From the NCBI GenBank assembly GCA_026415275.1, contig JAOAHK010000031.1:1-12917 (forward strand): 12,917 bases of DNA, given 5' to 3'. The stretch comes from Anaerolineales bacterium. Lineage in GTDB: Bacteria; Chloroflexota; Anaerolineae; Anaerolineales; UBA4823. This document shows, in pieces, positions 7,327-12,917 of the stretch (the first letter of the stretch is position 1; each line of letters starts with the position of its first letter). Both the position numbers and the translations under genes were made by a program. Below the pieces are notes generated by a model. The model did not search any database. It saw only the letters and a list, made by a program, of their open reading frames with translations, and was not told where the DNA came from.

Positions 7327-8327
7327 AAGCCAAACTATCTTCTTCACCGCCCATCATAAAATCTTCTCCTTTCGCCGACAACCTGCTAGCAAGAAGAGAG
7401 CGGAGTAAACCGCACCTGCGCAGCACTGGCAAAGGACGGAAACGGATTTCAGAAATAGAAGCTCGCAGAGTACCCGTTGTGATTCGCGGCTCTGTTTCTG
7501 GTCTGCCCATGGCAACTCCACGCGGCACGACAAAAACCCATCGTCGCTTAGATATCCCACTCGCTGTCCCTGGCGCAGAAATTCGCTTGCCAAGCCTACC
7601 ACAATTCAGAGGAGGTTGGCGCTTGCTCTCAGCTCTGTTGAGCTTAGCACTTCTCGCCCTGCTCTATCTAATTTGGACTGCTCCTTTGTTTGTAGTCAAT
7701 AACGTTAGCATTCAAGGGCTACAACGCATCAGCGCCAGAGAAGTTTCAATTGAATTGGATGTGGAAGATCAACCGATTTTCCTGATCGATCCGCAGAGCC
7801 TCCGCGAAAAAATCATCACCCAATTCCCAGAATTTCGCAACGTTGAAGTTTACCTGCACTTCCCCAACAAGGTAACGATTCAAGTTGATGAGCGCAATCC
7901 ACTCTTTGTCTGGAAACAAGGCGATCGCAAGCTATTGGTCGATGCAGAAGGGTTTGCATTTCCTGTGCGCGGTGAGGGAGGCAATTTGCCCAAATTGATG
8001 ATCGAAGCCCAAGATTTTCCCCTGGCCAACAACCCTGAAGTTCAAGCAGAATTCCGAGAACCTCTGCTCCCCGTTGATTTGGTCTCGGGTATTCTTTCCA
8101 TCAGCGCACTGATACCCGATGGAGCTGTCCTGTTTTACGACAACGGACGCGGGCTTGGTTGGCGAGATCCGCGCGGTTGGCTGGTTTATGTCGGTGAACC
8201 AAAAGATTTGGGACTAAAAATGAAAATATACGAACTGATGCTAAAGAAAATCAAGAAGGAAGAAAAAAAACCTGTGCTCATCAGCATCGAATACGTTCAC
8301 GCACCGTATTACCGCTTGGAGCAATAA
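7323..8327 (+). CDS. ftsQ: Cell division protein FtsQ/DivIB
   Basis: FtsQ/DivIB is a single-pass divisome protein that links early and late division proteins outside the membrane. The 334-residue product has a long cytoplasmic tail of about 100 residues, rich in Arg, Lys and Pro. One membrane helix follows at about residues 101-119. A POTRA domain (about 123-192: NVSIQGLQRISAREV, FPEFRNVEVYLHFPNKVTI, QVDERNPLFVW) and the FtsQ/DivIB C-terminal region complete it. The tail is much longer than the roughly 25 residues of E. coli FtsQ. The start is GTG 7323, overlapping the ddl stop (GTGA), with AGGA 7 bases upstream. It ends 2 bases before ftsA. The primary sequence is weakly conserved, as is normal for this family; the architecture plus the place between ddl and ftsA make the call firm. 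Confidence 0.88.
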   Translation: MKAKLSSSPPIIKSSPFADNLLARRERSKPHLRSTGKGRKRISEIEARRVPVVIRGSVSGLPMATPRGTTKTHRRLDIPLAVPGAEIRLPSLPQFRGGWRLLSALLSLALLALLYLIWTAPLFVVNNVSIQGLQRISAREVSIELDVEDQPIFLIDPQSLREKIITQFPEFRNVEVYLHFPNKVTIQVDERNPLFVWKQGDRKLLVDAEGFAFPVRGEGGNLPKLMIEAQDFPLANNPEVQAEFREPLLPVDLVSGILSISALIPDGAVLFYDNGRGLGWRDPRGWLVYVGEPKDLGLKMKIYELMLKKIKKEEKKPVLISIEYVHAPYYRLEQ

Positions 8328-8329
8328 TC

Positions 8330-9577
8330 ATGAAAATGGAACGTCCAGTTGTTGTCGGTATCGATATCGGCACCACCAAAATCTGCACTTTGGTGGGCTG
8401 TGAAGAGTCTCCGGGGCGATTACAAATCCTTGGGGTTGGGATCGAGCCAGCACAAGGCATCAAGAAGGGTGTGATTGTCGATTTAGCAGCAGCCTCCCAG
8501 GCAGTGAAGCGTTCGATCGAAAAAGCCGAACGCACTTCTGGGATGGAAATCAACGCAGCGATCGTCAGCATGGCTGGATCCCAAGTTTCTTCGACAAACA
8601 GTCGTGGCGTTGTCGGGGTTAGTGGTCGGGTGATTGACCAAGACGATATCCTCAGAGCGATTGAGTCTGCGCGCGCCATTCCAATTCCTCACAACCGTGA
8701 AATCATCCATGTCATCCACCGCGGATTCAACGTAGATGGGCAAGAGGGGATTCGGATGCCCATTGGAATGCACGGCTATCGTCTTGAGGTTGAAACCCAT
8801 ATTATTACCGCTTCTGCAGCCTCTACGGAGAATCTCCGTCAATGTGTGGGCTACTCAGGGGTAGAGGTGTCTCAATTTGTGCTCAATCCGCTCGCTTCGG
8901 CAGAAGTTTCCCTGACGGAGACTGAACGACAAATGGGGGTGTTAGTTTGTGACATCGGTGGAGGTACCACCGATATAGCACTCTACAGCGAAGGGGATGT
9001 CTGGTATACAGCAGTCTTAGCTGTGGGAGGAAATCACATTACCTCTGACATCGCTCAGGGGCTGCACTTGCCCTTGTCGCAAGCAGAGGAGATTAAGATT
9101 CAGCATGGTCACGCTATTCAATCCGAGGTGAGTGAGACTGAAATATTTGAAATTACCCCCTTTGGAGAAAACCAGCCCGTGGAGATCAGCCGCGCAGACT
9201 TGGCGAATATCATTGAAGCGCGGGTTGAAGAGATCTTCGGGCTAGTGCTTCAAGAATTAAAACGATCGGGCTATGATGGCTTGTTGCCGGCCGGGATCGT
9301 CTTGACGGGAGGCAGCAGTCTATTACCGGGTATGCGTACGATGGCAAATCGGATTTTCGGCGTACCAGTGCGCATTGCTCGCCCAGAAGGACTGCTTGGC
9401 ATGTCTGATCGTCTAAATTCACCAGCCTTTGCTACTTCAGTGGGCTTGCTAAAATGGGCGTTTTTATACAATGAATTCCTACCCATTGACCCCCACAAGG
9501 GTCCTTCCCCACGCTCTTCTGCTGACCATCAAGCCTGGGATATCTTGAAGGAATGGTTACGGCGGCTACTTCCCTAA
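8330..9577 (+). CDS. ftsA: Cell division protein FtsA
   Basis: FtsA is an actin-like ATPase that anchors FtsZ filaments to the membrane and recruits later divisome proteins. The 415-residue product shows the actin-fold motifs: GIDIGTTKICTLVG (residues 10-23, phosphate 1), CDIGGGTTDIALY (207-219, phosphate 2) and LTGGSSLLPGM (325-335, adenosine). The SHS2-type 1C domain lies between the first two motifs. The C-terminus WDILKEWLRRLLP can form an amphipathic helix with Trp and Leu on one side and Lys/Arg on the other, as expected for the membrane-targeting sequence. GGAG (8318-8321) precedes ATG 8330 by 8 bases, inside ftsQ. A 54-bp gap separates it from ftsZ, the longest gap inside the operon; I see no convincing promoter in it. 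Confidence 0.95.
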   Translation: MKMERPVVVGIDIGTTKICTLVGCEESPGRLQILGVGIEPAQGIKKGVIVDLAAASQAVKRSIEKAERTSGMEINAAIVSMAGSQVSSTNSRGVVGVSGRVIDQDDILRAIESARAIPIPHNREIIHVIHRGFNVDGQEGIRMPIGMHGYRLEVETHIITASAASTENLRQCVGYSGVEVSQFVLNPLASAEVSLTETERQMGVLVCDIGGGTTDIALYSEGDVWYTAVLAVGGNHITSDIAQGLHLPLSQAEEIKIQHGHAIQSEVSETEIFEITPFGENQPVEISRADLANIIEARVEEIFGLVLQELKRSGYDGLLPAGIVLTGGSSLLPGMRTMANRIFGVPVRIARPEGLLGMSDRLNSPAFATSVGLLKWAFLYNEFLPIDPHKGPSPRSSADHQAWDILKEWLRRLLP

Positions 9578-9617
9578 ATTAGGAGAGCCGATAACGGACA
9601 AAGAACTTTTTGATAAT

Positions 9618-9624
9618 GAGGAGG
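9618..9624 (+). promoter_or_regulatory. Strong ribosome binding site of ftsZ
   Basis: GAGGAGG lies 7 bases before ATG 9632 and is the strongest Shine-Dalgarno match in the window. The other cluster genes use shorter sites buried in the upstream gene. This fits the need for more FtsZ than membrane divisome proteins from one transcript, which is an inference. Confidence 0.75.
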
Positions 9625-9631
9625 ATGATTT

Positions 9632-10771
9632 ATGAGTACCAACCCAATACCAAATTCGATTGAATCTTTTGCCAAGATCAAGGTAGTTGGAGTTGGCGGC
9701 GGCGGCTGTAATGCCGTTGACCGCATGATAGATGAAGGATTGCAAGGGGTTGAATTTGTCGGCATCAACACCGACGCTCAAGCCTTACTCAATTCTAAAG
9801 CCCCAATTCGCGTGCGCATCGGCGAAAAACTGACCCGTGGTTTAGGCTCTGGTGGCGATCCTGAGACCGGAAGGAAAGCAGCCGAAGAGTCAGCCGAAGA
9901 TTTATACAACATCCTCAAAGGTGCAGACCTAATTTTTATCACCGCCGGAATGGGCGGCGGCACTGGCACCGGCGCAGCGCCAATCGTAGCTCAAATCGCC
10001 AAAGAATGCGGCGCCTTGACCATCGGCGTTGTTACCCGTCCTTTCTCCTTTGAAGGGCCAAAACGCATTCAAACCGCAGAACAAGGCATCGGCAAACTCA
10101 AAGAACAAGCCGATACACTGATTGTGATTCCTAACGATCGCTTGCTGCAGATTGTCGACAAAAGGGTTACTGTGCAGCAATCCTTCAAACTCGCCGATGA
10201 TGTCTTACGGCAAGGTGTTCAGGGTATCTCGGAGTTGATTACCGTGCCCGGATTGATCAATCTAGATTTCGCTGACGTACGAACGATCATGTCCGAAGGC
10301 GGTGCAGCGCTCATGGCTGTTGGCGTCGGCAAAGGGGAAGGCGCCGCCCGCATGGCTGCGGAACAAGCGATCTCCAGCCAATTATTGGACATCACCATTG
10401 ATGGCGCGAGAGGCATCCTGTTCAATGTTACCGGTGGGAATGATCTGACCTTGCATGATGTAAACGAGGCAGCCGAAATTATCAAAGGCACTGCCCATCC
10501 CGATGTGAATTTAATCTTTGGAGCAGTCATCGATCCAACCATGAAAGACGAGGTGCGGATTACCGTGATCGCCACGGGTTTTGAACGAACCTCTCCATCC
10601 CGCCATACAAACGAGTCCGCCACCCGTGAAATCAAATCCGAACGGCATGCTCAAAATGTCCCTGCCAGCACAACCACACGCCGCGATTTTCAACCGCGCG
10701 CCTTCAACACGGAAGACTTGGACATTCCGACTTTTCTGCGCAACCGTTCGACAAGCGATCGTTTGAAATAA
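9632..10771 (+). CDS. ftsZ: Cell division GTPase FtsZ
   Basis: FtsZ is the tubulin-like GTPase that assembles the cytokinetic ring at midcell. The 379-residue product has the N-terminal nucleotide fold ([17 protein letters not shown]), the tubulin signature GGGTGTG (108-114), and the [10 protein letters not shown] region. The synergy (T7) loop NLDFADV carries N210, D212 and D215, which complete the GTP-hydrolysing site of the neighbouring subunit. A short, polar, low-complexity linker follows, from about residue 322 to 358. The conserved C-terminal peptide [11 protein letters not shown] comes next and should bind FtsA, encoded just upstream. After it are about ten polar and basic residues. 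Start and ribosome binding site are unambiguous. It is the last gene of the cluster here and is followed by hairpins and a terminator. Confidence 0.98.
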   Translation: MSTNPIPNSIESFAKIKVVGVGGGGCNAVDRMIDEGLQGVEFVGINTDAQALLNSKAPIRVRIGEKLTRGLGSGGDPETGRKAAEESAEDLYNILKGADLIFITAGMGGGTGTGAAPIVAQIAKECGALTIGVVTRPFSFEGPKRIQTAEQGIGKLKEQADTLIVIPNDRLLQIVDKRVTVQQSFKLADDVLRQGVQGISELITVPGLINLDFADVRTIMSEGGAALMAVGVGKGEGAARMAAEQAISSQLLDITIDGARGILFNVTGGNDLTLHDVNEAAEIIKGTAHPDVNLIFGAVIDPTMKDEVRITVIATGFERTSPSRHTNESATREIKSERHAQNVPASTTTRRDFQPRAFNTEDLDIPTFLRNRSTSDRLK

Positions 10772-10794
10772 AATTGGCGTATGAAAGCAGTTAT

Positions 10795-10836
10795 CCTGCA
10801 GAGCTGCTGGTCTCCTCCTCCCTGCAGCGATGCAGG
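10795..10836 (+). repeat. Two similar small stem-loops downstream of ftsZ
   Basis: Two 16-nt units 26 bp apart share the plan CCTGCA-4 nt-TGCnGG. The first (10795-10810) has loop GAGC and one T-T mismatch in its stem. The second (10821-10836) is a perfect 6-bp stem with a GCGA loop, a GNRA tetraloop. A pyrimidine run TCTCCTCCTC (10811-10820) lies between them. Their role is unknown; they could protect the 3' end of the ftsZ mRNA. Confidence 0.5.
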
Positions 10837-10840
10837 CATT

Positions 10841-10886
10841 TCATCCCTTCCTCTCCATTTTTGCCCTCGCATGGAGAGGTGGATGA
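10841..10886 (+). other. Interrupted 15-bp hairpin between ftsZ and the terminator
   Basis: TCATCC (10841-10846) pairs with GGATGA (10881-10886). Inside that, CCTCTCCAT (10850-10858) pairs with ATGGAGAGG (10871-10879), with a 12-nt loop and a small internal bulge (CTT against T). All 15 pairs are Watson-Crick. There is no T run after it, so it is not itself a terminator. It sits 3 bp ahead of the terminator stem, and the two helices could stack. Confidence 0.6.
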
Positions 10887-10889
10887 TAG

Positions 10890-10923
10890 TTTGGGGTAGC
10901 ATCACAGCTACCCCAAATTTTTT
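10890..10923 (+). terminator. Intrinsic terminator of the dcw operon
   Basis: A perfect 11-bp stem, TTTGGGGTAGC (10890-10900) with GCTACCCCAAA (10907-10917), has a 6-nt loop ATCACA and is followed directly by six T (10918-10923). It lies 119 bp after the ftsZ stop and ahead of the nrdR promoter, so it should separate the two operons. The polarity is for + strand transcription. Confidence 0.93.
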
Positions 10924-10947
10924 AATCTTATTAAGGTCAATTAACTC

Positions 10948-10976
10948 TTGCCTTATCTCTCTTCCTATGCTAAAAT
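10948..10976 (+). promoter_or_regulatory. Sigma70-type promoter of nrdR-nrdJ
   Basis: The -35 element TTGCCT (10948-10953) and the -10 element TAAAAT (10971-10976) are separated by 17 bp. A TG at 10968-10969 gives an extended -10. Transcription should start near 10983, about 79 bases before the nrdR ATG. The site lies just after the terminator and just before the NrdR-like boxes, in an AT-rich stretch. Confidence 0.75.
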
Positions 10977-10986
10977 GCAAAAAGCT

Positions 10987-11034
10987 ACCCAATATATGAC
11001 CCTATCAATCTATTCAATACCCATATATAGGGGT
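10987..11034 (+). promoter_or_regulatory. Paired NrdR boxes (operator of nrdR-nrdJ)
   Basis: Box 1 is ACCCAATATATGACCC (10987-11002) and box 2 is ACCCATATATAGGGGT (11019-11034). Their centres are 32 bp apart with 16 bp between them, which matches the known pairing of NrdR boxes at three helical turns. The published consensus is acaCwAtATaTwGtgt. Box 1 fits well in its left half and poorly in its right; box 2 is nearly palindromic (ACCC-n-TATATA-n-GGGT). The outer ACCC/GGGT arms differ from the usual ACAC/GTGT. Box 1 begins about 4 bases after the predicted transcript start, so bound NrdR should block initiation or early elongation. Confidence 0.77.
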
Positions 11035-11061
11035 TGCGTTTTTCAATAATTATCTATCACG

Positions 11062-11511
11062 ATGCAATGCCCGTATTGTAAAACCACCACAACTCGAGTG
11101 ATTGACACCTCCCACGACTCACGGGGCGGAGTAAGGCGCCGCCGCGAGTGCGAAAATTGTGGCCAGCGCTTTAGCACCTATGAGCGACCAATTCTAGCAA
11201 CGCCATTGATTATCAAGGCTGATGGAACGCGGGAAGAATTTGATCGGGAGAAACTGTTGCGTGGCATACGCATTGCTTGTGCTAAACGGCCAGTCTCCGC
11301 TGCGGATATTGAACGTTTAGTTGGGGAGATTGAAGCTAATCTACAAGCCATGGGACGCGCAGAAGTCTCCTCTCGCGTGGTTGGAGATATGGTGATCGCC
11401 GGTCTAAAAGAACTGGATCAAATCGCCTATATTCGTTACGCCATTGTTTACCTTCGCCTTTCCGACCTCAGAGCTATTCGGGACGAGATCGATCATCTTT
11501 TAGAAAGTTGA
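11062..11511 (+). CDS. nrdR: Transcriptional repressor NrdR
   Basis: NrdR is a zinc- and nucleotide-binding repressor that senses ATP/dATP and shuts down ribonucleotide reductase genes. The 149-residue product has the usual family length. The N-terminal zinc ribbon has four cysteines at C3, C6, C30 and C33 (MQCPYCK ... RRRRECENCGQRF), with the basic RRRR patch and STYERP that contact DNA. The ATP cone follows from about residue 46 (LIIKADGTREEFDREKLLRGI ... AYIRYAIVYLRL). No clear Shine-Dalgarno precedes ATG 11062; the nearby leader is T/A-rich. It is followed 64 bp later by nrdJ, its expected target. Operator-like boxes upstream point to self-repression. Confidence 0.96.
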   Translation: MQCPYCKTTTTRVIDTSHDSRGGVRRRRECENCGQRFSTYERPILATPLIIKADGTREEFDREKLLRGIRIACAKRPVSAADIERLVGEIEANLQAMGRAEVSSRVVGDMVIAGLKELDQIAYIRYAIVYLRLSDLRAIRDEIDHLLES

Positions 11512-11562
11512 TCATTAGGACACATAGGGGGCACCCTTTCTCTTACTGTTATTCTATGCTAT

Positions 11563-11567
11563 AGGAG
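11563..11567 (+). promoter_or_regulatory. Ribosome binding site of nrdJ
   Basis: AGGAG ends 8 bases before GTG 11576 and decides this start over the in-frame ATG at 11621, which has no such site before it. No separate promoter or terminator is evident in the 64-bp gap after nrdR, so the two genes are probably co-transcribed. Confidence 0.7.
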
Positions 11568-11575
11568 TCGCTACC

Positions 11576-12917
11576 GTGATAACTGAGTTCAAACAACCAA
11601 CCAACTTACTCCCAATCCCTTCAATGCCTGAAGGTTTACCCAAGGTCGAGCTTACCGAAAACGCTCGCCAAGTGCTGCTGCGCCGTTACGTGCGCCGCAA
11701 TCCAGATGGAACTCCTGCAGAAACCGTTGAAGGTATGTTTTGGCGAGTTGCCTACGCAGTTGCCCAAGTCGAAAAGCAATGGACACAAGATGTGATGGGG
11801 ATAGCCATCCAATTCTACGAATTATTGACCTCACGCTGTTTCTTTCCCAACTCACCGACCTTTACTGGCGCAGGCACTCCACTGGGGCAGTTAGCAGCTT
11901 GCTTTGTCTTACCCATCAGCGATGACATGGGACGCCGCCCAACTGGTATCTTCCAAACCTTGCGCGATGCAGCCTTGATTCAGCAGACCGGCGGTGGTAA
12001 TGGTTTTTCGTTCTCCCGACTGCGGCCGAAAGGGGCATTGGTCAAGTCTTCCGCTGGACAAGCTACAGGACCAGTCGGATTCTTGCGCGTCTATGATAAG
12101 GCCTTCGGAGAAGTTGCCCAAGGAGGGACGCGACGCGGTGCAAATATGGCCGTCCTGCGGGTTGATCACCCCGACATCGAAGAATTTATCACCTGTAAAA
12201 CCGACGAAAACGCCATCACCAATTTCAATATCTCGGTTGGGATTACTGACGCTTTCATGAAAGCCGTCATTCAAGGTGCGGATTGGGAATTGCGCTTTCC
12301 GGATGTCACTGCACCTGAATATAAAGACTTTGATGGGACGCTGGAACAAGCTGAAGCAGCTGGCATCCCGATCAAAGTCTATAAAGTGGTCAAAGCCCGT
12401 GAATTGTTTGAAAAAATCGTGCGGCAAGCCCATCATAACGGCGAACCCGGCGTTTTATTCCTCGATGCCGCGAATCTAAGCAATCCCGTTCCTCACCTCT
12501 ATCCATTAGAAGCGACCAACCCCTGCGGTGAGCAATGGCTAGGTCCGTACGAAAACTGTTGTTTAGGTTCAATCAACCTTGCGCAGCACTTTGCCCCCAA
12601 TCGACAAGTCGATTGGGAAAAATTGCGCCACAATGTTGAACTCGCCACCCGTTTCTTGGACGATGTAGTCGATGCCAACGCTTATGTGCCCGCAGTGCCC
12701 CAATTGCGCGAAGCAGCCATGAAAGCCCGCCGCATTGGATTAGGCATTATGGGGCTAGCCGATCTCATGTATCATTGTGGCGTCCGCTATGGCTCCCCAG
12801 AAGCGCAAGAATTCGCATCCCAGGTGATGGAATTTATCCGCTTCCATGCTATGCGCACCAGCATCCAATTAGCCAAAGACCGGGGGCCCTTCCTAGCCAT
12901 CAAAGGAAGCATTTATG
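11576..12917 (+). CDS. nrdJ: Class II (adenosylcobalamin-dependent) ribonucleotide reductase NrdJ, 3' truncated
   Basis: NrdJ reduces ribonucleotides to deoxyribonucleotides using a thiyl radical generated from coenzyme B12, so it needs no oxygen and no separate radical subunit. The first 447 codons are visible from GTG 11576; the reading frame stays open to the window end. The ribonucleotide reductase N-terminal helical domain begins by about residue 17, and no ATP cone precedes it. [21 protein letters not shown] carries Cys109, a redox cysteine. [16 protein letters not shown] and the [20 protein letters not shown] stretch are strongly class II-like. NPCGEQ carries N315, C317 and E319, the active-site trio with the radical cysteine, and CCLGSINL follows. 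The missing part should hold the rest of the barrel and the C-terminal cysteines. Class Ia is the alternative but fits the motifs less well. Confidence 0.93.
   Translation, partial: MITEFKQPTNLLPIPSMPEGLPKVELTENARQVLLRRYVRRNPDGTPAETVEGMFWRVAYAVAQVEKQWTQDVMGIAIQFYELLTSRCFFPNSPTFTGAGTPLGQLAACFVLPISDDMGRRPTGIFQTLRDAALIQQTGGGNGFSFSRLRPKGALVKSSAGQATGPVGFLRVYDKAFGEVAQGGTRRGANMAVLRVDHPDIEEFITCKTDENAITNFNISVGITDAFMKAVIQGADWELRFPDVTAPEYKDFDGTLEQAEAAGIPIKVYKVVKARELFEKIVRQAHHNGEPGVLFLDAANLSNPVPHLYPLEATNPCGEQWLGPYENCCLGSINLAQHFAPNRQVDWEKLRHNVELATRFLDDVVDANAYVPAVPQLREAAMKARRIGLGIMGLADLMYHCGVRYGSPEAQEFASQVMEFIRFHAMRTSIQLAKDRGPFLAIKGSIY

Noticed and set aside
9578..9631. Dedicated ftsZ promoter in the ftsA-ftsZ gap
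   Set aside because: A few AT-rich bases such as TTGATAAT occur, but no matched -35/-10 pair with 16-18 bp spacing is visible.
10219..10635. A 138-codon open frame on the minus strand inside ftsZ
   Set aside because: It is antisense to a highly conserved gene, has no recognisable motifs, and is typical of shadow frames.
10781..10999. A 72-codon open frame between ftsZ and nrdR
   Set aside because: It reads straight through the hairpins, terminator and promoter, has no ribosome site, and its product is compositionally odd. Chance is the better explanation.
10772..11061. Cobalamin riboswitch ahead of the B12-dependent reductase operon
   Set aside because: The hairpins lie before the promoter, not in the nrdR leader, and I see no B12-box-like conserved core. 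The leader of about 79 bases is too short for this riboswitch.
11512..11575. A separate promoter or extra NrdR box before nrdJ
   Set aside because: ACACATAGGGGG near 11520 resembles half a box, but no partner at the right spacing and no well-spaced -35/-10 pair is present.

Overview
The window is a contig end carrying the 3' part of a division and cell wall (dcw) cluster, followed by a ribonucleotide reductase locus. All genes are on the + strand. The organism is a bacterium that makes peptidoglycan and divides with FtsZ/FtsA/FtsW/FtsQ. The gene order, the unusual MurG glycine loop (GGTGGGVYP), the MurC motif EADEYD and the adjoining nrdR-nrdJ pair resemble Chloroflexota of the Anaerolineae type. 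That placement rests on recalled family resemblance, not on a search, and is moderately uncertain.

Layout: bases 1-19 are not genomic; they match the Tn5/Nextera mosaic end exactly. From base 20 to 10771 run murD (5' truncated), ftsW, murG, a CvpA-like small membrane protein, murC, murB, ddl, ftsQ, ftsA and ftsZ. Most neighbours overlap by 1-92 bp or nearly touch, so this looks like one translationally coupled operon. MurD, MurC and Ddl build the UDP-MurNAc-peptide precursor, MurB reduces its enolpyruvyl precursor, and MurG forms lipid II. FtsW polymerises lipid II at the septum, where FtsZ, FtsA and FtsQ organise the divisome.

The 290 bp between ftsZ and nrdR (10772-11061) is the most structured non-coding stretch. 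It holds two small similar hairpins, a larger interrupted hairpin and a clear intrinsic terminator with an 11-bp stem and a T run. After these comes an extended -10 promoter (TTGCCT-17-TAAAAT), then two NrdR-box-like 16-mers whose centres are 32 bp apart.

The second operon is nrdR (zinc ribbon plus ATP-cone repressor) followed by a B12-dependent class II ribonucleotide reductase (nrdJ), cut by the window end. The operator arrangement suggests that NrdR represses its own operon and thereby nrdJ.

I see no mobile element, CRISPR array, rRNA or tRNA, and no evidence of a wholly new system. The points most worth a second look are the adapter remnant, the MurG loop substitution and insertion, the long ftsW/murG overlap, the CvpA-like gene inside the cluster, and the hairpin/terminator/promoter/NrdR-box region.
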